A stretch of DNA of 64,000 nt, taken from NCBI GenBank assembly GCA_049840435.1, contig JASGKY010000020.1:62001-126000 (forward strand). Direction: 5' to 3'. The position numbers and the translations under genes are program-made. Under the pieces are notes generated by a model. The model did no database searches and had not been told where the DNA came from. It saw only the letters and a program-made list of their open reading frames with translations. Below, in pieces: positions 33,742-42,997 of this stretch (position 1 is the stretch's first letter; each line of letters opens with the position of its first letter). Origin of the DNA: JADLHS01 sp049840435 (lineage in GTDB: Bacteria > Verrucomicrobiota > Verrucomicrobiia > Limisphaerales > JADLHS01).

Positions 33742-36700
33742 TTACGAGCAACCGAGGCTTTCGCCGCAGTTCAAGCACTTGTAGCAGGCGCCATTGCGCA
33801 CGGCCATGTGTCCGCAGTTCGGGCAGGTCGGCGCGTCCTTCTGGAAGTGCGCCACCGACTCGCTGCAGCGACTTCACGGATTTACCGGATTTCGGGAGCC
33901 GTGGCCTTTGTTGATGGCGGCCGCCGCGTCGAGGTCGAGCACATCAGTGTCGTCCGAAAGTGGCAGCTCCGGCACCGGACGATTTACTTTTTTTTTATCT
34001 CCTCGATGAGGCCGGGGATCGCGAGTTCGGGCTGACTGCGCAATTGCGTGTTCGCCTCGCGATACGCCGGGGATGAACTGCATCGCCATCCAGCGGAACA
34101 CGTAGTCCGTGATGGAGGCGGCGTTGCGGATCTCCGGGTTCTTGGTGAAACCGCTCGGCTCGAAGCGTTGGTGCGCGAACTTGCGGACGAAGCGCTGGCA
34201 GGGGCACGCCGTATTGGAACGCCATGCTGGTCAGCGTGCCGATGGCGTCCATCAGACCGCCGATGGTCGAACCTTCCTTGGCCATGGTGATGAACAATTC
34301 GCCGGGTTGGTCGTCTTCGAACAGGCCGACGGTGAGATAACCTTCGTGGCCCGCGATATCGAATTTGTGCGTGAGCGCGGTGCGCGTGTCGGGCAGACGG
34401 CGGCGCAGCGGTTTGCCTGATTCGATCTGCGAATTCGCCGACTTGAGCCTCAAGTTCTTTGATGCGGGCTTCGAGCGGCGGCATCATCGGGAGTCGCGGC
34501 AGCGGCGGTTTTGTCCCCGCCTTCGTTGGTCTTCTTGGTGTTGAGCGGTTGGGAGCGTTTCGAGCCGTCACGATAGATGGCGACGCACTTGAGGCCCATC
34601 TTCCACGCTTCCACGTAGGTGTTGCGGATGTCTTCGACCGTGCAGTCGTTGGGCATGTTGACGGTCTTGGAGATCGCGCCGCTGATGAACGGCTGGGCCG
34701 CGCGCCATCATCTTGAGGTGCGCGAGATAGCCGATGCTGCGCTTGCCGCGGAACGCCTTGAACGCGCAATCGAACACGGGCAGATGCTCAGCCTTCACGC
34801 CGCTGCGGATGGTCGCACCGTTTTCTTCCACGTCTTCGATGGTGTCAAACTTCTCGACGTGCGTGATGATCGCTTCAATCTGCTTCTGGTTGTAACCGAG
34901 ACGACGCAAGCCTTCGGGCACGGTGCGGTTGACGATCTTCAACATGCCGCCGCCCGCGAGGAGCTTGTATTTCACGAGCGCGATGTCGGGTTCGACGCCG
35001 GTGGTGTCGCAATCCATGAGGAAAGCAATCGTGCCGGTCGGCGCGAGCACGGTGACCTGGGCGTTGCGATAACCGACTTGCTTCGCCGCGCGCCAGAGCC
35101 GTATCCCAGCACTTCCGGGCTTCGGTCTTGAGATAATTGAACTCTGCGCTCGGCTGGATGTCTTCCACGGCATTGCGATGCAGCTTGATGACATTGAGCA
35201 TGGACTCGACGTTGTCCTTCTTGACGGTCTTGGCGACGCCGGAGCAACGCGCATCGCGGTAACCCTTGAATGGTCCTTCCACGGCGGCAATCTCAGCGAT
35301 TGCTCGTACGCATGACCGGTCATGATGGCGGTGATCGCACCGGCGAGGGCGCGGCCTTCATCGCTGTCGTAGGGCAGGCCGTAGCTCATGCAGAGCGAAC
35401 CGAGGTTCGCGAAACCGAGGCCGAGCGTGCGATAGATGTGGGAGTTCTCCGCGATTTCCTTGGTCGGGTAGCACGCATTGTCCACGAGGATTTCCTGCGC
35501 GGTGATGTAGATGCGCACGGCGGCTTTGAAGCGTTCGATGTCGAATTTGCCGTCTTCGCGCTTGAACTTCATCAAGTTGAGCGAGGCGAGATTGCACGCG
35601 GTGTTATTGAGGAACACGTATTCGCTGCACGGGTTCGTGGAGTGAATCGGCTTCGGTACCGGCGCAGGTGTGCCATTTCTGGATCGCACCGTCGTATTGC
35701 ATGCCGGGGTCGCCGCAAGTCCACGTGCCTTCAGCGATCTTGGTGAGCGAGCTTGGCCGCGTCCTTCTTTTCGAGCGGTTTGCCGGTGGTTGTGGCTTTG
35801 CGTCCACCATTCCTTACCGTCAATCGCGGCCTGCATGAACTCGTCGCCCGCACGAACGGACAGGTTTTCGTTCTGATACATGACGCTGCCGTAAGCTTCG
35901 CCGTTGTACGAACCGTCATAACCCTGTTCGATCAACGCCCACGCCTTCTTCTCTTCGCTCTGCTTGGCATCAATGAATTCTTCGATATCGCCGTGCCAGT
36001 CGCGCGAGCGTGTTCATCTTGGCCGCGCGACGGGTTTTGCCGCCGGATTTCACGACGTTCGCGACTTGGTCATAGACCTTGAGGAAACTCATCGGGCCGC
36101 TCGGGCGACCGCCGCCGCTGAGTTTTTCACGTGCGGAGCGGATCGGGGAGAGGTCGGTGCCCGTGCCGGAGCCGAACTTGAAGAGCATCGCTTCGGCATA
36201 CGCGAGGTGCATGATGCTTTCCATGTCGTCCTTCACGGACTGGATGAAGCACGCGCTGCATTGCGGATATTCGTATTGGGTGCGGGCGCGTTCGGCTTCG
36301 TTGGTTTTGCGATTGTAATACCAGTTGCCCTTGGTCGGAATTTTTGCCGATGCCGTATTCGTGATAAAGGCCGACGTTGAACCACACCGGCGAATTGAAC
36401 GCGCCGTATTGATTCACGCAGAGCCAGGTGAGCTCGTTGTAGAACGATTTCGCCGTCGGCCTTGCTGAAATAACCATCCTTGATGCCCCAGTCGGCAATG
36501 GTGCGGGTGATGCGATGGATGAGCTGGCGGACGGAGGTTTCGCGCTCGGAGGTGTTTTGTTCGCCGTAGAAATATTTCGAGACGACGACCTTCGTCGCGA
36601 GAACCGACCAAGACTTCGGCACTTCGACGTTTTCCTGCTTGAAGATAACCTTGCCGCCGTCGTCGGTGATTTCGGCGGTGCGCTTGTCCCATTCGATCTG

Positions 36701-36865
36701 GTCGAAGGGATTGACCTTGGCATCACTGAAGACGCGTTTGATGGAAAGAGCTTTGCTGGTAGCAGCCTTTTCAGGTTTGGTGCCGCGGCTGGCGCTGACG
36801 GTCGCAGGACGGCGACGATTTTGGGAGGCGGGAGCAGTCATAACATCTTCACGTGCGTCAATCAT
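33742..36865 (-). pseudogene. nrdJ: Vitamin B12-dependent ribonucleotide reductase (class II), many frameshifts
   Basis: This is the class II enzyme that reduces ribonucleotides with adenosylcobalamin. From the ATG at 36865 the protein can be followed through all family blocks in order but in changing frames: KRVFSDAKVNPFDQIEWDKR, VNQYGAFNSPVWFNVGLYHE, GSGTGTDLSPIRSAREKLSG, NPCSEYVFLNNTACNLASLN (active-site Cys), LAPTGTIAFLMDCDTTGVEP, GYLTVGLFEDDQPGELFITM and a C-terminal zinc/thiol module (CPNCGHMAVRNGACYKCLNC, ending CGESLGCS at 33742). The full length would be about 1,040 residues. At least eight single-base shifts occur between conserved blocks. An unreadable sole reductase would be lethal, so sequence error is likely. 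Confidence 0.9.
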
Positions 36866-36982
36866 GATTATACCTTTAATTAGTAGTTCTCCTGTACGTT
36901 ATTGCCCGACCATCCGACGACAAAATACCCCTAAAAAGTGACTCAAATCGGCTAATTCCTCGGGGTTTCGGGCAATTTTGGT

Positions 36983-37012
36983 AAAAACGAAATTCCCCAA
37001 CTAATTGGGGAA
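36983..37012 (-). promoter_or_regulatory. Terminator-like hairpin in the nrdJ leader
   Basis: TTCCCCAA-CTAA-TTGGGGAA (36993-37012) forms an 8-bp stem, followed on the minus strand by TTTCGTTTTT. It lies about 120 bases upstream of nrdJ and after the der terminator, so it could be an attenuator. I looked for a B12 riboswitch box and an NrdR box in 36866-37200 and saw neither. The rest of this 400-base gap is AT-rich and without a gene. Confidence 0.4.
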
Positions 37013-37206
37013 CGCCGCCATCTTGCTACCACTGCTTGTATGGCTCAAGATATTTTTTCAAAAATAATTATCCCGGGATATTCGCAGGCGAGATGCCCTG
37101 ATTTTTTGGGCAAATTGCCATTTTTTCCAAAGTTATTCCCTCCTGTGGATAACTCAGTTGGGAAGAATTTGGTGGTGAGTGTGGCCTTTTCCGTTCAGCT
37201 GAAAAC

Positions 37207-37240
37207 AAAACCACGCCCCAAGCGCTTGGAGCGTGGTTTT
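37207..37240 (-). terminator. Rho-independent terminator of der
   Basis: AAAACCACGC and GCGTGGTTTT form a 10-bp stem, with a further inner palindrome CCAAGCGCTTGG. The T-rich arm on the minus strand serves as the run-out. It lies 27 bases past the der stop. Confidence 0.8.
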
Positions 37241-37266
37241 GAGGTGAGATTCTCGCTCGGAAAATA

Positions 37267-38865
37267 CTACTCGGCGCGTTTCCGCTGCGGGCGGGTGCGG
37301 CCTTGGAAGCTGAAACTCTTGCCGCTGCGTTTGGGGCGCACACCGCCTTTGAACGGGGCATCTTTGATAAATTTTCGTACCGGCTCAATGGTTTTCGGGC
37401 GGGCTTTTGGCGCCAGAATGATGGGGCAACCTTCATAGCCGAAGGCCTTGCGTATTTCGCCGGCGAGATATTTTTTGTAGGGATCGGAAAACAGCTCGTC
37501 ACGGTTCACGAATAATAGGAACGTCGGCGGGGCTTGCCGGACTTGGGTGGCGTAAAAGAATTTCAACCGATGCCCCACGGAACTGACCGGCTGGCGGCGC
37601 TCGACGGCATCGTTGATAGTGCGATTGAGCAACGCGGTTGGAACCTTTTGTTGCAATTGCGCGGCAACGTAACGGACGGCTTCGAGCAAGCGATCCAGAT
37701 GAAAGCCCGATTTGGCTGAAGTGAAAATTACCGGCGCATAATCGAGGAAGAACAATTTTTCCTGCACCCAGTTGCCGAATTCACCCAGCATGGTCAGCGG
37801 ACCTTCGTTACCTTCGTAACGTTTCTTCTTATCGCGGCGTTGGATTTCTTCTTCCCGCGCTTTGCGGACGGGTTCGTCGTACAAATCCCACTTGTTGACC
37901 ACGACGATGCAGGCCTTGCGGTTCTGGACAATGTGGTCGGCGATTTTTTTGTCCTGTTCCAGAATCCCTTCCTGCGCATCTAAAACCAGCACGCAGATGT
38001 CGCAGCGTTCGATGGATTGCTCGCTGCGCTGCACGCTGAAAAATTCGACAGAATCATCCACCCGTCGTGATTTTCGCATGCCCGCCGTATCAATCAGAAT
38101 ATATTTCTGCTTCACGCCGTCGGTTTCGACCTCGAACGGCACGTCTACCGAATCGCGGGTGGTGCCGGCGATGGGGCTGACAATGACGCGTTCCGATTTG
38201 GTAAGCGCGTTGATGATGGAAGATTTGCCGACGTTGGGGCGACCGACGATGGCCAGCTTCAGCGGCCCGCGTGGTTTGCGGACGGGAAGGCTTTCTCCTT
38301 CGCCGCCTTCTGGAGTTGGTTCAAATTCTGTTTCGGTTTCCGGCGCTTCCGGTGTGAACGCCGGGAGAAAGCGCACCGCCTCCGTCATCAAATTATCAAT
38401 ACCTTCGCCATGGATCGCGGTGACGGGGAAAATTTTCTCAAAACCGAGTTGGCTGAATTCCACCGTTTGCGGCTCGACGCGAGCCGTATCCACTTTGTTG
38501 ACGGCCACGAGTACGGGTTTGCCGGATTTGCGCAGTCGTGTCGCGACCTCGCGGTCCAACGGCACGATGCCTTCCTGCACGTTGACGACGAGGATGATCA
38601 CATTCGCCGCCTCGATGGCGAGATCTACCTGTTCAACCGCGGCTTTGACGATGACATCGTTGGACTTCTCTTTGCGCAATAGCCCGATGCCCCCCGTGTC
38701 CACCAGCGTATAAGGCCGGCCATGCCACTCGGCTTCGGCGGAGACACGGTCGCGCGTGACGCCGGGCATGTCGTGCACGATGGCGATGCGTTTACCGACG
38801 ATGCGATTGAACAGCGCGGACTTGCCGACATTGGGGCGACCGACGATGGCGATTAAACCTGACAT
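37267..38865 (-). CDS. der: Ribosome assembly GTPase Der (EngA)
   Basis: This is a double GTPase needed for 50S ribosome assembly. The first G domain has GRPNVGKSALFN, DTGGIG and NKVD, and the second has GRPNVGKSSIIN, DTAGM and NKWD. The two are separated by an acidic linker (ETETEFEPTPEGGEGES, about 175-195). A C-terminal KH-like domain (QVRQAPPTFLLFVNRDELFS) and a basic tail follow. I start at the second Met of the frame (38865, MSGLIAIVGRPN), which places G1 at the usual distance; one at 38871 is also in frame. It has 532 residues, slightly longer than average because of the tail. Confidence 0.95.
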   Translation of the reverse strand: MSGLIAIVGRPNVGKSALFNRIVGKRIAIVHDMPGVTRDRVSAEAEWHGRPYTLVDTGGIGLLRKEKSNDVIVKAAVEQVDLAIEAANVIILVVNVQEGIVPLDREVATRLRKSGKPVLVAVNKVDTARVEPQTVEFSQLGFEKIFPVTAIHGEGIDNLMTEAVRFLPAFTPEAPETETEFEPTPEGGEGESLPVRKPRGPLKLAIVGRPNVGKSSIINALTKSERVIVSPIAGTTRDSVDVPFEVETDGVKQKYILIDTAGMRKSRRVDDSVEFFSVQRSEQSIERCDICVLVLDAQEGILEQDKKIADHIVQNRKACIVVVNKWDLYDEPVRKAREEEIQRRDKKKRYEGNEGPLTMLGEFGNWVQEKLFFLDYAPVIFTSAKSGFHLDRLLEAVRYVAAQLQQKVPTALLNRTINDAVERRQPVSSVGHRLKFFYATQVRQAPPTFLLFVNRDELFSDPYKKYLAGEIRKAFGYEGCPIILAPKARPKTIEPVRKFIKDAPFKGGVRPKRSGKSFSFQGRTRPQRKRAE

Positions 38866-38920
38866 GCGCACAGGATGCCGCAGTGCGGGCGGGCAAGCGA
38901 GGCAAAATCCCGGTGATGAA

Positions 38921-39982
38921 CTATGGGTTGGGGGCTAGATCGAAGATGAAATCAACTTCCGTGGGCTGGTCAGCTTTGACGACTACTTCGCGGGCCAGAG
39001 CATTGGCGCCAGACATTTTCAAATGGCGTGCATTGAGGAGGTATTTGCCGGTCGGGACATTGGGAATGACAAAGACTCCGTTGGTGTCTGATACGGCAAA
39101 GAACGGGTTTTCCACCGCACAAACGTAAGCGAATTCCCAAGGGTGTTTGCTACATTCGATGGCGATGAAATCCTCGGGGCGACGGGCGGCTGGTCGGGTT
39201 CTGGCGAGGCCTGAATAGAGGACAACTTGAGAGGTGATGCGGTTGTTGGGAGCGGAAGGATGATTTGTGGTTACGATTCTCAGGAGGTGGTCTTCGGTGG
39301 TGTGGTTGGAGAAGATCCATGCCTGACTGACTAATGCGCCGCTCAAAAGTGGGGTGATTTTGCAGTCCGCCAAGGTTAACAGGTGATTCGTCAGGCTGGC
39401 GGCGGATAGTTGTGAGGACATTCTGCCGGCGAGGGAAACGAATACGTTCGCGAGCGCTCCGTTCGTGCCGACGATAAAATCCTGCGTAGTGGGCGGATTG
39501 GTTCGCAACGCCGGGCAACTGGGGTCGGTGTTAAGCGCAATGACCCGTTCCGGAGGTGGGTTAAAGGTGACCCGGCCGACGATGGTATTTCCCGGATGTG
39601 TTGCTCGGGTGACTACAGAGACAAGCGGCGCGGCCTCCTCCAAGATTTGGACTGCGGGGGCGTCAGTTCCCGGCACTGCGGGATTGGAGATCGGTGGAAT
39701 CGTCGAGTGAGCGACTGCGGGAACGGGGCGGCGCAGAGATGCGTTGGTAGTCATTGCCGGTGGACTGGAGAAACCATCCGGTTCAGTTATTGGAGTGGCC
39801 ACCTGAGCTGGGAGATGGTCGTGGAGGTCGGTTCTTTTAGGTTTAGCTTGATGACAATCAGAACCAGACAAACTGCGATGACCAATAACGAAAGAATGAT
39901 CACAGAGCTCGGATTCGGCTCGCTTGAGTTTGACTCTGAGTCGGCATGGTAGTTCAACACCGGATTGCTGCAGTGGTTGCAC
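38921..39982 (-). CDS. Cupredoxin-like protein with a carboxypeptidase-regulatory-like C-terminal domain
   Basis: The convincing part begins near residue 135: VGRVTFNPPPERVIALNTDP, then SCPALRTNPP, IVGTNGALANVFVSLAG, CKITPLLSGALVSQ, SKHPWEFAYVCAVENPFFAV and TNGVFVIPNVPTGKYLLNAR. These match a family found beside respiratory and exported proteins of PVC bacteria and Acidobacteria, with a plastocyanin-like core (the C and H positions of CSKHPW) and a beta-sandwich end. The first 75 residues of the frame are low-quality; a neighbouring frame there contains a good membrane helix (VIILSLLVIAVCLVLIVIKL) after a CNHC element. The real N-terminus is therefore probably that anchor, joined by a one-base shift near 39800. 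Confidence 0.75.
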   Translation of the reverse strand: MQPLQQSGVELPCRLRVKLKRAESELCDHSFVIGHRSLSGSDCHQAKPKRTDLHDHLPAQVATPITEPDGFSSPPAMTTNASLRRPVPAVAHSTIPPISNPAVPGTDAPAVQILEEAAPLVSVVTRATHPGNTIVGRVTFNPPPERVIALNTDPSCPALRTNPPTTQDFIVGTNGALANVFVSLAGRMSSQLSAASLTNHLLTLADCKITPLLSGALVSQAWIFSNHTTEDHLLRIVTTNHPSAPNNRITSQVVLYSGLARTRPAARRPEDFIAIECSKHPWEFAYVCAVENPFFAVSDTNGVFVIPNVPTGKYLLNARHLKMSGANALAREVVVKADQPTEVDFIFDLAPNP

Positions 39983-40210
39983 GGCAGATGACGCGTTGGT
40001 GCGATGCAGCTTTGCCAGACTCGAGGTGACTGAGGATGGTAAACAGACCTAACATGCGTAACAGGATGGACGGCTCAATGGTGAAAGTATTCGCGCACCC
40101 TTGAGCAGAGTAGCGGCTCGGGGAAGTTCGCGCGAGACATGCAGGGCCGGGGTTTACGGCAGATGCATCAAGATCGAGCTCGGAAGGGTACAAATCGCTG
40201 AAGCGGCAAC

Positions 40211-40993
40211 TTACTTTGGCAGCTTGCGCAATAAACTTTTGGCGCGGGAAACCCACACCCGGTCGCGCCGCCGTTGATACGCGGGCGCATGTGGGTCGTC
40301 GGCGAGAATGTCTTTTAGTTGGGGGTGGGCAAGATCGGGCTGATTTTTGGCGAGGTAAAGCTCAGCGAGCTGCACCTTGGCGCGCGGATAAGAGTTATTG
40401 GCCACCACGTATTCCCAGCTCTTGATCGCGTTGTCCGTTTCGCCCAAGGCCGTGAGTGTTTCGGCATAAGCCATGGCGGTGTAGTTGAAATCGTGTTTGG
40501 GGTTCTCGCGCAAAACGCCTTCCAGCAGCGGGCGGGCCTCGGCCGGGCGCTTCTGGCGGAGCAGGCATTGACCGAAATGGGCGCGGGTGTCGGGATCGTT
40601 GCCGTCGCGTTCCATGGCGGCGCGATAGCAGGCTTCTGCTTTTTCGTATTTCCCCTGTTGAAAGTAAACGTCACCAAGTTGGGAATGGTGGTGGGCATGG
40701 TCGAGGTTATGGATTTGCGCCTGAAGATCGCGGATGCGCCTGCGATCGAACGAGCCGGGTAGTTCGAAGCCGCGCGAGGTCGGACCGCGGAACATATAGA
40801 AGAAATACCACGCGGCGGCGAGGCCCGGCATGATGAGCATGTAAGCCACCCAGACCCATTCGCCTTTGCGGACGGCATCGATGACCATCCACAACGTGAA
40901 TAGCAGGACCAATCCCCCCACGCCGAGGCCAAACCAGTGTTGCACTTGATCGAGAAACGAAATGCCCGAGTCTTCGTAGCCGTAGGAATCCAC
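40211..40993 (-). CDS. TPR protein with a PLDc_N-like membrane anchor
   Basis: This protein of about 260 residues has two N-terminal membrane helices (LGVGGLVLLFTLWMVIDAVR and VAYMLIMPGLAAAWYFFYMF) resembling the short anchor of cardiolipin synthases, then TPR units (SQLGDVYFQQGKYEKAEACY, AHFGQCLLRQKRPAEARPLL, YAETLTALGETDNAIKSWEY, QLAELYLAKNQPDLAHPQLK). It probably scaffolds partners at the inner membrane. The start is uncertain: a GTG at 40993 (VDSYGYEDSG) fits best, and a TTG at 41029 is also in frame. It is the last gene before the glucan locus. Confidence 0.8.
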   Translation of the reverse strand: MDSYGYEDSGISFLDQVQHWFGLGVGGLVLLFTLWMVIDAVRKGEWVWVAYMLIMPGLAAAWYFFYMFRGPTSRGFELPGSFDRRRIRDLQAQIHNLDHAHHHSQLGDVYFQQGKYEKAEACYRAAMERDGNDPDTRAHFGQCLLRQKRPAEARPLLEGVLRENPKHDFNYTAMAYAETLTALGETDNAIKSWEYVVANNSYPRAKVQLAELYLAKNQPDLAHPQLKDILADDPHAPAYQRRRDRVWVSRAKSLLRKLPK

Positions 40994-41126
40994 GGGCCGG
41001 AAAATAGTGAGCCGGTGGCAGTCAGGCAATAATTCTTCTGGTTTGGTCCTAAAGCGGTTGTTGGCTTGAAATTGGAGGTGGTCCGGAGGGCGAGCCAGCC
41101 CTGATTTAGCGTTGAACCAGCCGCGC

Positions 41127-41142
41127 CCGCATGTTTGTGCGG
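41127..41142. promoter_or_regulatory. Candidate operator of the glucan regulon, copy 1
   Basis: CCGCATGTTTGTGCGG, a dyad with perfect CCGCA/TGCGG arms around a 6-base centre, lies 73 bases before the ATG of the exported protein at 41216. It fits the size and symmetry of LacI-family operators; the binding protein is not in the window. Confidence 0.7.
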
Positions 41143-41215
41143 TTTACGGTTGGGGGTGCGGAGGTAGGATGCGTTGAAACCCGGTCAGAAAACCCAAACA
41201 ACGCAGTAGTCGTAT

Positions 41216-41893
41216 ATGAACAACGCAAGAACACTCCTCACGTGTGCCTGTGTCGCGCTCGCATGCAGCGCTCGGGCAGCAACTTATTCCGATCCTATCG
41301 GTGATGTCTTCACCGGGGCGGGCGGTGGAATCCTCGACATTTCCTCCGTGGAAGTGAATAGCACGGCCACCGATTTGATTATCAAGATCAACCTGGCTGG
41401 CGATCCGGTCGCTACGGACTGGGGCAAATACATGATTGCCCTGAACACAACAGCAGGTGGTGACACGGCGGGGAATGGTTGGGGGCGGCCGATCTCGATG
41501 CCAGCGGGAATGGACTATTGGGTCGGAGCTTGGGCAGATAGCGGCAACGGCGCGGAAATCCGGAAATTTACCGGCACCTGGCCAGTCCAGTCGGCCACGT
41601 ATAATCCTAATCCAGACAACCTGTCCGTCAGCAAGAACACATCCTCGGTAACGGTGCAGTTTGCCTTTGCCGGCCTGGGGCTCGCGCCGGGAAGTTCGTT
41701 TGTGTTCGATGTATTTAGCAGCGGCGGCGGCGGCGGGGACGGGGCGGTGGACGCCTTGTCCGTGGCGACGCAGAGCATTGGCGATTGGGGTAACTCTTTT
41801 TCCTCGCAATCCACGCTATCGTTCACCATTCCGCAAGTGCCGGAAACCAACCGCGTTGGCATTCGTCGGAGTCGGATCGTTGCTGCTGATTAA
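41216..41893 (+). CDS. Exported PEP-CTERM protein of the glucan locus, sorting signal frameshifted
   Basis: The protein has a signal peptide (MNNARTLLTCACVALACSAR, cleavage after ARA) and a beta-rich domain closely similar to the first domain of the protein at 51485: YSDPIGDVFTG, DISSVEVNSTATDLIIKINL, DWGKYMIAL, GWGRPISMPAGMDYWVGAW. Both genes carry the shared operator. As sequenced it ends after VPETNRVG at 41893. Removing one A from the run at 41844-41846 gives VPEPTALAFVGVGSLLLINR followed by IRRR and a stop at 41912, a textbook PEP-CTERM anchor (V-P-E-P, helix, Arg cluster). It is probably surface-displayed and, by context, involved in glucan binding. Confidence 0.82.
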   Translation: MNNARTLLTCACVALACSARAATYSDPIGDVFTGAGGGILDISSVEVNSTATDLIIKINLAGDPVATDWGKYMIALNTTAGGDTAGNGWGRPISMPAGMDYWVGAWADSGNGAEIRKFTGTWPVQSATYNPNPDNLSVSKNTSSVTVQFAFAGLGLAPGSSFVFDVFSSGGGGGDGAVDALSVATQSIGDWGNSFSSQSTLSFTIPQVPETNRVGIRRSRIVAAD

Positions 41894-41943
41894 TCGGATT
41901 CGGCGGCGCTGATTGATTTCGTTTTCGTCGTAATCAGATTGGA

Positions 41944-41983
41944 CCGGGCCATTGCATTGCGCAGCGGCCCGGTTTCTTTTTCA
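41944..41983 (+). terminator. Rho-independent terminator
   Basis: CCGGGCC (41944-41950) pairs with GGCCCGG (41966-41972), followed by TTTCTTTTTC. It lies 30 bases past the restored stop of the PEP-CTERM protein gene and before the convergent esterase. Confidence 0.8.
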
Positions 41984-42017
41984 TCTGACAGGGGAGTTGT
42001 TTTGAAATTTATGTGGA

Positions 42018-42917
42018 TTAGCGCAGCAGAAACTCCAGCGGCTCATGAACGCGCTTCTTCCAGGCGCGTTCCGAGTGCTCCTCGCCCGGAAATGATTTCG
42101 TGATCCAGTTTGTCCCCGTGTAGCCAGCATTTTTCACCTGTGCATCCACGGCTTGTTGCAATGGCTCGTAGCGCCCGTCTTTCGTCTCGGTGCCGAAATC
42201 GAAATAGATTCGGTGCGACTTGGGATCAGGCAACGCGCTTTGCAACTCTCGCGTCGTCACGCCGCCCGCAGCCGTCCACGCTGTCGAAAGACACGCCGCG
42301 CCGCCGAACACCTCCGGGTATTGGCTGATGGCTTCGAGTGAGATCAGGCCGCCCATGCTTGAACCCATGATGCTGGTGTGCGCGCAATCCGGCAGTGTGC
42401 GATAACGCGCATCAATCGCCGGCTTTAGTTCCGTGACGAGATATTTCAGATACGCATCGCCGAGCGGTTGGCGGCGCACGGGTCTGAATATGTTGTCCAG
42501 CTCCGACTCGGTGACGCGCTCGATGGCGCGTTGCGGCATGTATTCGTTGAGGCGTTTGGGCGTGTTCCAGATGGCGACGACGATGGCCTCGGGCGCTTTC
42601 TTCTCCGCGATCAGTCGTGTCATCGTTTCGTCAATGCCCCAATCCACGCCGATGAAGGACGTGGCGGGATCAAAAACATTCTGGCCGTCGTGAACATAGA
42701 GCACCGGATAGTGCTGCGATTTCGCGGCGGGCGAGAAGTAACTGGGTGGCAACCAGACATCCACCGCGCGCCGGTCCACGAATTTCGATTCCAGCGGGGC
42801 GAGATGTTCCACCATGCCGGTGACGCGCGGTTGCAATGTGATTGGAGGATTATTGGTTTGGGCGCAGGTTGAAACCACGGTCGCCAACCAAAGACCGACG
42901 CCGAGTTGGGAGAATTT
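42018..42917 (-). CDS. Exported esterase of the PF00756 (esterase D/Fes) type
   Basis: The protein has 299 residues from the ATG at 42917; the frame is open further but runs into the shared operator. A signal peptide (MKFSQLGVGLWLATVVSTCA) precedes an alpha/beta hydrolase fold: VWLPPSYFSP, YPVLYVHDGQNVFD, SIMGSSMGGLISLEAISQYP (nucleophile Ser in G-S-S-M-G), FDFGTETKD (Asp region) and PGEEHSERAWKKR (catalytic His). Relatives cleave acyl or feruloyl esters and some siderophores. Its place opposite a sugar transporter, with one operator between them, suggests deacylation of sugar polymers. Confidence 0.88.
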   Translation of the reverse strand, partial: KFSQLGVGLWLATVVSTCAQTNNPPITLQPRVTGMVEHLAPLESKFVDRRAVDVWLPPSYFSPAAKSQHYPVLYVHDGQNVFDPATSFIGVDWGIDETMTRLIAEKKAPEAIVVAIWNTPKRLNEYMPQRAIERVTESELDNIFRPVRRQPLGDAYLKYLVTELKPAIDARYRTLPDCAHTSIMGSSMGGLISLEAISQYPEVFGGAACLSTAWTAAGGVTTRELQSALPDPKSHRIYFDFGTETKDGRYEPLQQAVDAQVKNAGYTGTNWITKSFPGEEHSERAWKKRVHEPLEFLLR

Positions 42918-42962
42918 CATGTGCTGAATGACAAGTCTGGCAGGTGGTGGTTGGGAAGCCAA

Positions 42963-42978
42963 ACGCACAAACATGCGG
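42963..42978. promoter_or_regulatory. Candidate operator of the glucan regulon, copy 2
   Basis: ACGCACAAACATGCGG (complement CCGCATGTTTGTGCGT) lies in the gap between the divergent esterase and sugar transporter genes, 45 bases from the esterase start and 19 to 64 bases from the possible transporter starts. It could control both. Confidence 0.7.
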
Positions 42979-42997
42979 TAAGGCGGAGATTGCTTCG

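Noticed and set aside
36866..37200. Searched for a cobalamin riboswitch or NrdR box upstream of nrdJ
   Set aside because: No B12-box-like or NrdR-box-like sequence could be found by eye; only an AT-rich leader with one hairpin.
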